Source: Altibacter sp. HG106 (GTDB lineage: Bacteria > Bacteroidota > Bacteroidia > Flavobacteriales > Flavobacteriaceae). Taken from it: a DNA stretch of 64,000 bases. How positions within the stretch are numbered: position 1 is the stretch's first letter; every line of letters begins with the position of its first letter. The position numbers and the translations under genes were made by a program. The notes beneath the pieces were generated by a model. That model ran no database searches. It was not told the DNA's origin and worked only from the letters and a program-made list of their open reading frames with translations. The stretch is taken from NCBI RefSeq assembly GCF_028561755.1, contig NZ_JAQQTD010000002.1, forward strand, positions 490,662-554,661. The letters run 5' to 3'. Below are positions 42,967-51,548 of the stretch, one piece after another.

Positions 42967-44070
42967 CTAAGAGGTTAGTTGCGGCATAGCGCCCATTTGT
43001 TTTAAGTGTCTAAAATGTGCGATCAGAGCGCTGCGAGTGGATTTATATTCGAGATACGGAAGATTAAATTCTTCTGCTGTCTTTTTAACAATGTCCGAAA
43101 TTTTGGTATAGTGAACATGGCTTATGTGCGGAAAAATATGATGTTCCACCTGATGATTAAGACCACCCGTAAACCAATTCATTACTTTGTTCTTCGTTGA
43201 GAAATTAACCGTCGTAAACAGCTGATGAATCGCCCAGGTATTTTTCATAGAGCCTGAATCATCCGGAAGGGGCATATCGGTGGCCTCTACTACATGTGCC
43301 AATTGAAACACGAGGCTTAAGATAAGTCCGGCGGTGTAATGCATAATAAAAAAGCCAATCAATACTTGCCACCAGGCAACGTCTAAGATAAGCATGGGCA
43401 GTAAGATCCAAATGGCAAAATAAAGTAGTTTGGTAGCAATTAGCGTGCTCCATTGCCACACCGGATTGGGTAACTTTCCGTATGACAATTTTCTATTTAG
43501 GTATCGTTTCGTCTGCATAAAATCAGCAGTGATCAACCAATTTACGGTTAATAATCCGTATAAGAACACACTGTAAATATGTTGGAAGCGATGAAATCTA
43601 CGCCATTTTGAATGTTGTGAAAAACGAATAATACGTCCGGCTTCAAGATCTTCATCATGGCCGTGGATGTTTGTGTAGGTGTGGTGAAGCACATTGTGTT
43701 GTACTTGCCAATTATATACATTCCCAGAAAGTAAATACATACTTCCTCCCATGAGTTTATTGACCCATTTTTTAGAGGAATAGGAGCCGTGATTGCCATC
43801 GTGCATTACGTTCATACCCACACCTGCCATGCCTACGCCCATCAGAACGCTAAAGAGGATCAAGGTCCATCCCGGAAGGGGTAAGGTTAAGATTAGAATA
43901 AAGGGTACAATGTAAAGCGATAACATGACCACCGTCTTTAGGTGTAATTTCCAGTTACCGGTGCGCCGAATATTGTTTTCTTTGAAGTATTGATTAACCC
44001 GTTTGTTGAGGGTTCTAAAAAATTGAGCCGAATCGACTCTTGAAAATTTGACTTGAGGAGTACGAATCAT
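42967..44070 (-). CDS. Membrane fatty acyl desaturase (linoleoyl-CoA desaturase type)
   Basis: A 367-aa di-iron desaturase starting MIRTPQVKFSRVDSAQF at 44070. The frame extends to 44121, but those residues are not family-like. The three His boxes are present: HDGNH, HNVLHH and NHQVEHH. The last has the Q-x-x-H-H form of front-end desaturases. There are about four to six hydrophobic segments. No fused cytochrome b5 domain is present, so electrons must come from a separate donor. It probably adds a double bond to acyl chains and adjusts membrane fluidity. Regiospecificity is not known. Confidence 0.9.
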   Translation of the reverse strand: MIRTPQVKFSRVDSAQFFRTLNKRVNQYFKENNIRRTGNWKLHLKTVVMLSLYIVPFILILTLPLPGWTLILFSVLMGVGMAGVGMNVMHDGNHGSYSSKKWVNKLMGGSMYLLSGNVYNWQVQHNVLHHTYTNIHGHDEDLEAGRIIRFSQHSKWRRFHRFQHIYSVFLYGLLTVNWLITADFMQTKRYLNRKLSYGKLPNPVWQWSTLIATKLLYFAIWILLPMLILDVAWWQVLIGFFIMHYTAGLILSLVFQLAHVVEATDMPLPDDSGSMKNTWAIHQLFTTVNFSTKNKVMNWFTGGLNHQVEHHIFPHISHVHYTKISDIVKKTAEEFNLPYLEYKSTRSALIAHFRHLKQMGAMPQLTS

Positions 44071-44172
44071 GATGTATGCTGATAAATAATCCCATTTTAT
44101 GGGGAAGTCGCTAAGGTACACATTGTAATTGAAACCTTTGGTTTCAGCCCTGAAAATTTATAAAGAATCCGC

Positions 44173-44180
44173 TACCTTTG
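44173..44180 (+). promoter_or_regulatory. Bacteroidota -7 box for rsmG
   Basis: TACCTTTG, an exact TAnnTTTG match, 15 nt upstream of the rsmG ATG at 44196. A TTTG at 44137-44140 is too far for a standard -33 element, so only the -7 box is well supported. Confidence 0.5.
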
Positions 44181-44195
44181 TCGAGAATTCAGCCT

Positions 44196-44825
44196 ATGGA
44201 ACTCATTCAAAAATATTTTCCCGATCTCAGCGATACCCAACAGCGTCAATTCCTACTCCTTGAAGGACTTTATAAGGATTGGAATCTAAAGATCAATGTG
44301 GTTTCTCGTAAGGATATAGACGAATTGTATTTGCGTCATGTGCTGCATTCGTTGGGAATCGCCAAAGTACAGGCATTCCATTCGGGTTCTCGGGTACTAG
44401 ACGTAGGAACAGGCGGAGGATTTCCCGGAATTCCCCTGGCCATCCTTTTTCCGGGAACACATTTTCATTTGGTTGATAGTATTGGTAAAAAGATGAATGT
44501 GGTACAGGAAGTGGCCACCGGATTGGGCCTCCAAAATGTTCAACTTACCAATGATCGTGTGGAAACCATCACCGATCAATACGACTTCATCGTGAGTAGG
44601 GCAGTAGCTAAAATGGAAACCTTTGTGCATTGGGTGCGCGGTCGTATCGCGAAGAACAGCACGCATGAGCGAAAAAACGGCATTTTGTATCTAAAAGGAG
44701 GAGATCTTTCGGAAGAGTTGGCGTTGTACAAAAATGCGCAAGTAATTCCCTTAACTGAGTATTTCGAGGAATCTTTTTTCGAGACGAAAAGTGTGGTCTA
44801 CCTTCCGCTGAAATATAAGGGTTAG
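44196..44825 (+). CDS. rsmG: 16S rRNA (guanine-527-N7)-methyltransferase
   Basis: A 209-aa SAM-dependent enzyme that methylates G527 in the 530 loop of 16S rRNA. Start MELIQKYFPDLSDTQQRQF at 44196. The upstream TTG start of the open frame lies within the -7 box. The SAM motif RVLDVGTGGGFPGIPLAILF and the family stretch SRKDIDELYLRHVLHSLGIA are plain. It is convergent with a Nudix gene 6 nt away. Confidence 0.95.
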   Translation: MELIQKYFPDLSDTQQRQFLLLEGLYKDWNLKINVVSRKDIDELYLRHVLHSLGIAKVQAFHSGSRVLDVGTGGGFPGIPLAILFPGTHFHLVDSIGKKMNVVQEVATGLGLQNVQLTNDRVETITDQYDFIVSRAVAKMETFVHWVRGRIAKNSTHERKNGILYLKGGDLSEELALYKNAQVIPLTEYFEESFFETKSVVYLPLKYKG

Positions 44826-44831
44826 CGGAGG

Positions 44832-45407
44832 CTACCCATGGCGCTGCAGGAACCACTGCAAGGCAATCAAGGTTTTTCCATCTATAACGGTGTCTTTAAT
44901 AAAAGAAGAAACGCTCTGGGCCGGAATCTTATGAATCTCAATATCTTCATCTTCGGAAGCCACACCGCCCCCTTCAAACGTACGATCTGCTTGTGTCACT
45001 TCAGCATAGAACAAATGACATAATTCGGTGCAGGCTCCTGGAGAAGGGTAGAAGTGGGCGATCTTTTGTGGGTGCTCAATAACATAGCCTACTTCTTCTT
45101 TTGTTTCGCGAATCACACAGGCAACCGGAGGTTCTTCTTCTTCCATAGATCCAGCTGGAATTTCAAACATCCAGCCTATTTTATGAAGGGTGGTCGGATA
45201 GCGAAATTGACGGGTTAGTATTAATTGATCGGTATCTTTTTCGTAGAGAAGAATGGCCACAGAATCCCCGCGGTGAAATGCCAATCGGTCGACCGTAATA
45301 GGAGCTCCACTAAAAGTGTCATGGGTTATAGTAGCCTTCAGCATGGTGTAATGATCATGAAACACTTCTTGTTGTTTGCTGACCTTATAGCTCATGTTTT
45401 TTTCCAT
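44832..45407 (-). CDS. Nudix hydrolase (NudK/ADP-ribose pyrophosphatase type)
   Basis: A 191-aa hydrolase of nucleoside diphosphates linked to another group. The Nudix box is complete (G-SMEEE-E ... RETKEEVG, 23 residues) in the segment AGSMEEEEPPVACVIRETKE. The size and the C-terminal part resemble the GDP-mannose/ADP-ribose pyrophosphatases. Metal ions would be held by the Glu residues of the box. Substrate not determined. It is preceded on the same strand by the terminator of the Omp28 pseudogene. Confidence 0.88.
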   Translation of the reverse strand: MEKNMSYKVSKQQEVFHDHYTMLKATITHDTFSGAPITVDRLAFHRGDSVAILLYEKDTDQLILTRQFRYPTTLHKIGWMFEIPAGSMEEEEPPVACVIRETKEEVGYVIEHPQKIAHFYPSPGACTELCHLFYAEVTQADRTFEGGGVASEDEDIEIHKIPAQSVSSFIKDTVIDGKTLIALQWFLQRHG

Positions 45408-45426
45408 AGTCTCTAAAGATAAAAAT

Positions 45427-45454
45427 AAAAACCCCGACCTAGGCCGGGGTTTTT
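45427..45454 (-). terminator. Terminator downstream of the minus-strand Omp28 pseudogene
   Basis: AAAAACCCCG, loop ACCTAGGC, CGGGGTTTTT with an A run and a T run. It ends the minus-strand gene and isolates the Nudix gene. Confidence 0.85.
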
Positions 45455-45472
45455 GAAATATAAATTGGTTGG

Positions 45473-46915
45473 TTAGTTGTTGATCACTAGTTTTTTAACC
45501 TGCGTGTCGCCTTGACTCTCAATGCGAACAAAATAGGTTCCGGCGCTCAACTGAGAGACGTTCAGCGAAGTGTCTCCAGAAATTCCTGTGGTAGTAATGA
45601 CAGATTTTCCAACAATGTCGAATATCGCTACGGAAGCATTCTCTAAATTCGTGATGGTTACGCGATCATTTGCCGGGTTCGGGTACATCACGATGTTGGC
45701 AAGGGTGTTATCTTCGATTCCGAAGTTTCCTTGGGACCCAAAATTGGTTTGGATTCCCGTTCCGTAATTTCCACTCGTAGCAAAGATGGTCGTGCCGTCC
45801 GAATCGAGTAAGCTCACGGCTCCTCCACCGTCTCCGTAAGAGTCGATAAGATAGAAACTATAGCAGCCCTCGTCTAGTTGGAAAGTTTCTTCAATGGTGA
45901 TATTGTTTCCGTAAGGTCCACCTTCATCAACAATAGTTCCGTTGCTGTCCTCAAGCCTCCTGGTACACTCAGAACCCCAGTTATCAGTATTGAGTGTAAG
46001 ATAGAACGTTCCTGTACCTTCAATGGCTTCATCAAAAGAAACACTAACATCGTTATTTGAATTATTATCGTCTGAAACAATGGAGATTTCCACATTATTG
46101 GTCGCCTGCATGGTGTATGGAATTGCCGGTAACTCAATATCTATATATTCCATTTGTCCTAAGGTGCCGGTCCATGTATAGGTTTCGGTAGCACCCCCAT
46201 TCACAGAATATTCGAAATCCAGGGAAGTGACCACGTTCTCACCTAAATTTTGTGTGCTAACCACCGGTGCGATTTCAGAAGCACACTGATCTAGGATGTC
46301 TTTTGCAAAACGAAGAGAAACATCATCTTGAAATTCAAAATTAGTAAAAGTTGGGAATGCACCATTTCCACTAATCAATTCCTGAGTCGTTTCAGTCATG
46401 AACACAACCACTTCCATATCGATTAATTCGGTTGGAATTCCGTTGTAATCATCAGGAATGGTGTAAGTGTAGGTTCGATCGACGAAAGAGCCACTAGTAG
46501 TGGTCGTAATATCTTCTCCCCACTGTCCGGTAAGCATATGAACCAAACGATGTTGGTGTACATATTCATTACCACTGCCACCTCCAACTTGTGGCCCTAG
46601 TGTATTATTCTGAAGCAGCGCCACATTCAATTTATTGGTTCCTAAGGGGCTGTCGCCCGTGTAATAAGCTTCAACATGCACGGTTATTTCCTTGGTTTGT
46701 ACATCAATTTCGGCTTCTGTCGCTAGATTTACATAGGAAGCTTCTCCTAGTATTTCATTGGAAGCGCTTACCCATTGATTTCGGCTCATGGCCGTACTCC
46801 CAGCATTTTGACCTTGTCCCGGGAAAACGTGTCAGTTTACGGTTCCTGCTGGATACCCTGCTAAATTCGATTGGTTGGCGATGGCGGTACCAAAAGAAGT
46901 ACGAACGACCGTAGA
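45473..46915 (-). pseudogene. Omp28-family T9SS substrate, 5'-truncated with an in-frame stop
   Basis: The readable frame encodes the C-terminal Omp28 domain (MSRNQWVSASNEILGEASYV at 46789) and ends in a T9SS sorting domain (GTYFVRIESQGDTQVKKLVI). Upstream in the same frame, protein-like sequence continues (ANQSNLAGYPAGTVN) to about 46915. A TGA at 46832-46834 interrupts it where the surrounding pattern suggests an Arg codon (CGA to TGA). Signal peptide and thioredoxin-like N-terminus are missing. Beyond about 46915 the sequence becomes the reverse strand of another Omp28 gene. A shorter protein starting at 46789 would lack a signal peptide. Confidence 0.78.
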
Positions 46916-46948
46916 AACGGAAATCGAACCCCTTTCTATTATCATTCC

Positions 46949-47638
46949 GAAGCAAAAATTGTCATTGAGGATTATACGGGTACTTAGTGTGGCTTCTGCC
47001 CAAGAATTACGGCGGCGATTGACGCGGTGCATGCACTCACCGAAGATATCGTTGTGGTAGCCATTCACAATGATGATGAAATGGCACTCCCTTATGAAGG
47101 CGATATTCGAGAAGAGTTTGGAGTGTTTGGATTTCCTTCCGGAAGGTTGAATAGAACGATCAATTGGAGAAATCCACATCCTGTTGAAGAGGTGACAGAT
47201 ATCGCCGGTTAAGATACCGATTTGGCCATTGGGATTACCTCCCAACTCGATGGGAGCACATTGGCGGTACAGGTAACGGTAGCTTCAGAAGTAGCCATTA
47301 GTGATAAAAAGCTGGTGCTCTATCTTGTAGAAGATGGGATCATTGCCGATCAGGTAAATTATTATAACGAGGACGAGGGGAGTCCATTCTTTGGACTCGG
47401 AAACCCAATCCCCAATTACGAGCACAAAGACGTGTTGCGTGCCTCTTTGACGGATATATTTGGGGATGCCATTTCAGCCACCCCCGCGCTCACTGATGTC
47501 ACAGCCAATTATTCTATAGAATTGAATAGCGCCTTTAATCCTGAAAAACTTCGCTTGGTAGCGATGGTGGTCGGCCCCGATAATACCGCTGTCAACGGTC
47601 AGGAAGCAACGGTAGACTCGACTGTTGGATATGAGTAA
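46949..47638 (+). pseudogene. Second Omp28-family gene, 5'-truncated with two in-frame stops
   Basis: One frame runs for 230 codons with two stops inside. EAKIVIEDYTGT, then TAG at 46985-46987, then CGFCPR: the motif should read TWCGFCPR, so a TGG has become TAG. Further on VEEVTDIAG, TAA at 47210-47212, then DTDLAIGI, likely a former Gln codon (CAA). The remainder (VVVAIHNDDEMALPYEGDIR, FGVFGFPSGRLNRTINW) is a good Omp28 thioredoxin-like fold, and the end is natural with no T9SS sorting domain. No signal peptide remains upstream. It stands head to head with the minus-strand copy. Confidence 0.82.
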
Positions 47639-47652
47639 TATTCATATCATCA

Positions 47653-47694
47653 TACCATAAAAAATCCCGCTCTCGAGCGGGATTTTTTATGGTA
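47653..47694. terminator. Very long perfect hairpin terminator
   Basis: TACCATAAAAAATCCCGCT and AGCGGGATTTTTTATGGTA are perfect 19-bp arms around CTCG. It lies between the plus-strand Omp28 pseudogene and the 3' end of pruA and can stop both transcripts. The length is more than a terminator needs. Confidence 0.85.
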
Positions 47695-47703
47695 ATCGTT
47701 TCC

Positions 47704-49329
47704 CTATCCTAAGAAGGGATATTTGTAATCACTAGGCGATACAAAGGTCTCTTTAATCATTCGCGGCGATACCCAACGGTACAGGTTTAGCTTGCTTCCG
47801 GCTTTGTCATTGGTTCCGCTGGCGCGGGCCCCTCCAAAGGGTTGTTGCCCAACCACAGCTCCGGTAGGCTTATCATTTAGGTAAAAATTACCGGCCGCAT
47901 TTTCCAGTCGCTGGGTCGCCTGATTCAATGCGTATCGGTCGCCACTAAATACCGCTCCGGTAAGCGCGTATTCGCTAGTGTTATCTACCAGATCCAGCGT
48001 TTCTTCCCAGGCATCGTCTTTGAACACATAGATGGTTACTACCGGTCCAAACAATTCGGTACACATAGTAGCATATTTAGGATCGTCTGTTTTGATGATC
48101 GTTGGGTGCACAAAGTATCCTTCCGATTTATCGTAGGTACCACCCACTACAATTTCTGCATTCTGGTCGATTTGAGCTTGATCGATATAGCTTGCAAGTT
48201 TATCGAAACTGCCTTCATGGATCACTGCGGTAACGAAGTTTTCCATGTTTTCAGGAGAACCTATTTTGAAGGAATTGACATCGCCAATAACGTGATCACG
48301 TACGTCTTCCCAAATGCTTTCGGAAATGTAACAGCGACTCGCGGCACTACATTTTTGTCCTTGAAATTCAAAGGCTCCTCTCGAGATAGCGGTGGCCACG
48401 TGTGCCGGATTCGATGATTTATGCGCTACGATGAAGTCCTTTCCACCCGTTTCCCCGACAATACGAGGATAGGTTTTGTACGTGTGAATGTTATTGCCAA
48501 TCTTTTTCCAAAGATCCTTGAATACGTCGGTGGAACCGGTAAAGTGAAGTCCGCTGAAATCCGGACTCTCCAACACGGTATCTGTAATCATCACCGGGTC
48601 GCCCATTACCATATTAATCACACCATCAGGAACGCCTGCTTCACGGAATACGTCCAAGACGACTTTAGCGGAGTACACCTGACTATCACTTGGCTTCCAA
48701 AGTACCACATTGCCCATTAGCGCGGCACTGGCTGGGAGGTTTCCGGCAATTGCCGTAAAGTTGAAAGGCGTTATCGCATACACAAAACCTTCTAGCGGTC
48801 GGTATTCCAATCGGTTCCAGGCATCAGAGGTCGATTCCGGCTGTTCCGAATAGATCTCTGTCATAAACTGTACATTGAACCGCAAAAAGTCAATGAGCTC
48901 ACAAGCCGAATCAATTTCTGCCTGATGAATGGTTTTGGATTGCGCCAACATGGTTGCCGCATTGATTTTAGCGCGGTAGGGTCCGGCAATCAATTCGGCT
49001 GCTTTTAAGAAAATACCGGCACGGTGTTCCCACGGCATGGCTGCCCATTTTTTTCGAGCTTCCAAGGCCGTTTCAATCGCTTGTTTCACATGTTTTTTCT
49101 CAGCTTTGTGAAAAACTCCCAGGGCGTGTTTGTGATCATGGGGAGGCGACATGGTTGCCGTGTTTCCAGTTTCAATCTCTTTGCCGTTTATGAACAAAGG
49201 AACATCTACTGTTTGTTGATACATTTTTTTATAGGTATTCAACACTTCTTCGCGTTCCGGACTCCCCGGAGCGTATGATAAAATAGGCTCGTTTACGGCT
49301 AGTGGCACGTCAAAAAATCCTTTTCCCAT
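47704..49329 (-). CDS. pruA: L-glutamate gamma-semialdehyde dehydrogenase
   Basis: A 541-aa NAD-dependent enzyme that oxidises glutamate semialdehyde to glutamate, the second step of proline degradation. Catalytic residues are visible: Glu in RIVGETGGKDFIVAH and Cys in FEFQGQKCSAASRCYI. The C-terminal motif NDKPTGAVVGQQPFGGARAS is that of delta-1-pyrroline-5-carboxylate dehydrogenase type 1. It lacks the proline dehydrogenase domain of enteric PutA, and no putA partner is in this window. A promoter lies at 49362-49393. Confidence 0.95.
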   Translation of the reverse strand: MGKGFFDVPLAVNEPILSYAPGSPEREEVLNTYKKMYQQTVDVPLFINGKEIETGNTATMSPPHDHKHALGVFHKAEKKHVKQAIETALEARKKWAAMPWEHRAGIFLKAAELIAGPYRAKINAATMLAQSKTIHQAEIDSACELIDFLRFNVQFMTEIYSEQPESTSDAWNRLEYRPLEGFVYAITPFNFTAIAGNLPASAALMGNVVLWKPSDSQVYSAKVVLDVFREAGVPDGVINMVMGDPVMITDTVLESPDFSGLHFTGSTDVFKDLWKKIGNNIHTYKTYPRIVGETGGKDFIVAHKSSNPAHVATAISRGAFEFQGQKCSAASRCYISESIWEDVRDHVIGDVNSFKIGSPENMENFVTAVIHEGSFDKLASYIDQAQIDQNAEIVVGGTYDKSEGYFVHPTIIKTDDPKYATMCTELFGPVVTIYVFKDDAWEETLDLVDNTSEYALTGAVFSGDRYALNQATQRLENAAGNFYLNDKPTGAVVGQQPFGGARASGTNDKAGSKLNLYRWVSPRMIKETFVSPSDYKYPFLG

Positions 49330-49361
49330 GATTGTTGTTATTTAGATTGATTTGTAGGGTG

Positions 49362-49393
49362 CAAAGGTACGAATTTAACTACCAATGCGCCAA
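49362..49393 (-). promoter_or_regulatory. Promoter of pruA
   Basis: On the minus strand TTG (49391-49393), 21 nt, then TACCTTTG (49362-49369). Both parts and the spacing match the Bacteroidota consensus. The pruA ATG is about 32 nt downstream of the box. Confidence 0.6.
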
Positions 49394-49426
49394 TGCCCTG
49401 ATTTTAAATGTTTCGTTAAATTAGGC

Positions 49427-49434
49427 TATATTTG
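49427..49434 (+). promoter_or_regulatory. -7 box of the NRDE gene, 5 nt from its ATG
   Basis: TATATTTG, an exact TAnnTTTG match. The ATG is at 49440, so transcription should start at the start codon itself and the mRNA would be leaderless. Confidence 0.5.
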
Positions 49435-49439
49435 GCGCT

Positions 49440-50141
49440 ATGTGTACGCTCACTTTTGTGCCGAAAAACAATGGTCGGTTTCTAATAACATCCAATCGGG
49501 ATGAAGCGCCTCAACGAGAAACTGAGGCGCCTACCGTTTCGATGATCGACGACACCCGTGTCTTGTTTCCGAAGGATAAGCAGGCTGGAGGTACTTGGAT
49601 TGGCCTTAGTGATCAGAAGCGAATGATTTGTTTGCTGAATGGAGGGTTTACCGCCCACAAACGCAAAGAGGCCTACCGTATGAGTCGCGGACTTATTGTA
49701 AAGGAATTGCTGAAAACACAACACTTGAAGGAAACGATTAGTGCCTATGATTTTAACGGAATTGAACCCTTTACGTTGATTGCTGTCTCGTGGAAACACG
49801 ATTCCGAATTATTGGAGGTAGTTTGGGATGGGCGTACGGCACATGTAGAAGCAAAGCCCTGGCATCCTGCCATCTGGTCATCTTCTTTATTGTACACTCC
49901 AGAAATGAAAATGGCACGGGAAACATGGTTTGCTTCCTTTCTGAATACACATCCCAATCCATCGAGTGAAGAATTACGTAGATTTCACCAAACAGCGGGA
50001 AAGGAGTGTCCAGAATATTCTCTTGTCATGGATCGCGGCTTCGTACGCACCAAGAGCATTACACAAATTAAAAGGGAGGAGGTTGTAAGTATGTGGTATC
50101 AATCGCTACCAAAAGGCAACGAAAATGAAATTATTTTTTGA
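49440..50141 (+). CDS. NRDE/TANGO2-family protein
   Basis: A 233-aa protein starting MCTLTFVP, with Cys2 right after the initiator and the NRDE signature at TSNRDE. Cys2 could be an Ntn-hydrolase-like nucleophile if the Met is removed. Members share the fold with eukaryotic TANGO2, whose bacterial role is unclear. Recent work on TANGO2 and its relatives points to heme handling, but this is not visible here. Its 3' end overlaps the next gene by 4 nt. Confidence 0.85.
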   Translation: MCTLTFVPKNNGRFLITSNRDEAPQRETEAPTVSMIDDTRVLFPKDKQAGGTWIGLSDQKRMICLLNGGFTAHKRKEAYRMSRGLIVKELLKTQHLKETISAYDFNGIEPFTLIAVSWKHDSELLEVVWDGRTAHVEAKPWHPAIWSSSLLYTPEMKMARETWFASFLNTHPNPSSEELRRFHQTAGKECPEYSLVMDRGFVRTKSITQIKREEVVSMWYQSLPKGNENEIIF

Positions 50142-51151
50142 AGGCAACCGGTAACATACTCGTCTTGGCTTGGCCCGATACCTTTGTCACGCACAGTGAT
50201 GAATGGTTGTGTTCCTTGCTGCCGTGGTTCGGACTAGGTACTCGTAACGCGATAAAAGCGGGCCATGCCGCCATGGTGCTCATTGAAAATAAAACCGGGA
50301 ATTGTGCGTATTTCGACTTTGGACGTTACATTACACCTTCGGGAATGGGGCGCGTACGGGGAGCGCAGACCGATTTTGAGCTCGCCATCCCGATGAAAGC
50401 GCACATTTGCAACGACGGGATCATCGAAAATCTTTCCGATATCCTGAGATGGTTATCAGCACATCCCGATAAGACCCATGGGGAAGGCCGCTTGGTCGCT
50501 TCCGTTTGTAATTCAATATCGTACGAAAAGGCACTGGAGTACGTTCAAAACATGCAGTATAAGGGTAGTATTCCCTACGGAGCATTTCATAAAAAGGGGA
50601 GTAATTGCGCACGCTTCGTGGCAGATACTATCTTGGCCGCTACACACGATGAGGAGATTCAGAAGGCGCTTCGATTCAACAAAAAATTTACCCCAAGTAC
50701 GGTTGGGAATGTCGAAAAAGCAGCGTCTTCACTAGGTGTTTTTGAAGTCGTGGCCGGAACCGTTCGGCGCTATAAAGGCAGTGCCCTCCGTGAAAACCTG
50801 ACAAACTATTTTAGCCGAACCAGAACGAAGGTATCCCGAATTCGCGAGCCCCAATTTCCGGAAAATAGTTGTCGATTAGAAGGGATTGGCAGCTCAGCGG
50901 TGTTTGAATGGGTGGAAGAGGAACAGCTTCCAACACATCACTATCGCATTCGGAAATACAATGAAGACGGATTGATAGACTACGATGGAGTATATGTTTC
51001 AGAAAACTTTGATCCCGGATTGCCGTTCCAGTTTACCTACGACTCACACTGCGCTTTCTGTCATGTGATTCAGCAAGAAAAACGTATTAAATTACATGGA
51101 TTGATGCCGTTTGAGCGATTTGAAATGCAATTAGCAAGCTCTTCGGCCTAA
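50138..51151 (+). CDS. Papain-like-fold protein, DUF6695-like, coupled to NRDE gene
   Basis: A 337-aa protein starting at TTG within the stop of the NRDE gene, so translation is coupled. No in-frame ATG keeps the His motif. The N-terminal half has a His in AGHAAMVLIENKTG (His43) followed by FDFGRYITPSGMGRVRGAQ, then a Cys in SNCARFVADT (Cys157). The order His before Cys is that of circularly permuted NlpC/P60-like folds, and a cysteine hydrolase is possible. The C-terminal third resembles a beta domain with a CHVIQQ-type tail. From memory it matches the DUF6695 family. Function unknown. Confidence 0.65.
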   Translation: MKATGNILVLAWPDTFVTHSDEWLCSLLPWFGLGTRNAIKAGHAAMVLIENKTGNCAYFDFGRYITPSGMGRVRGAQTDFELAIPMKAHICNDGIIENLSDILRWLSAHPDKTHGEGRLVASVCNSISYEKALEYVQNMQYKGSIPYGAFHKKGSNCARFVADTILAATHDEEIQKALRFNKKFTPSTVGNVEKAASSLGVFEVVAGTVRRYKGSALRENLTNYFSRTRTKVSRIREPQFPENSCRLEGIGSSAVFEWVEEEQLPTHHYRIRKYNEDGLIDYDGVYVSENFDPGLPFQFTYDSHCAFCHVIQQEKRIKLHGLMPFERFEMQLASSSA

Positions 51152-51157
51152 GCTGTC

Positions 51158-51544
51158 TTAATTCAAACAGAATTGGGCGCTCAATTGGAAGGGAGGAATC
51201 CGAACTTTAAAAAGGGTTTTGTTTTCCAAATTGACCATGTGATACCATCCGCGCATACTGCCTACAGGCGCTCTCAACAAACAGCCGCTGCTGTAGGTGT
51301 GCTGTTCTCCAGGTTCGATCACCGGTTGTTGGCCAATCACGCCATCACCGGTAACTTCTTCCATTTGATTCAACGCATCTTGAATGATCCAATGGCGCGA
51401 GATCAATTGTACCGTGCTTTTACCCGTGTTTTCAATGGTGATGGTGTACGAAAACGCATAGTTTTCCAATAAGTGCTTCTGAAGAACTCCTTCGAAGTTA
51501 CTGGTAACTGAAATACGTATGCCTTTCGTTATTTTTTGAGTCAT
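51158..51544 (-). CDS. apaG: ApaG family protein
   Basis: A 128-aa fibronectin-type-III-like fold. Signature regions: FSYTITIENTGKSTVQLISR, GVIGQQPVIEPGEQHTYSSG and MRGWYHMV. E. coli ApaG is annotated as a Co2+/Mg2+ efflux-associated protein on genetic grounds, and its biochemical action is not settled. It follows the DUF3667 gene on the same strand by 4 nt. Confidence 0.92.
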   Translation of the reverse strand: MTQKITKGIRISVTSNFEGVLQKHLLENYAFSYTITIENTGKSTVQLISRHWIIQDALNQMEEVTGDGVIGQQPVIEPGEQHTYSSGCLLRAPVGSMRGWYHMVNLENKTLFKVRIPPFQLSAQFCLN

Positions 51545-51548
51545 TTTT

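Noticed and set aside
46985..47212. Stop-codon recoding (selenocysteine, pyrrolysine or amber/ochre readthrough) in the Omp28 genes
   Set aside because: Three different stops (TAG, TAA, TGA) replace unrelated residues, both genes lack 5' ends, and no recoding element is evident. Decay explains all of it.
46832..47245. 137-codon minus-strand open frame
   Set aside because: Only its last about 27 codons are the Omp28 minus copy. The rest is the antisense of the plus-strand Omp28 copy, so it is a chance fusion at the junction.
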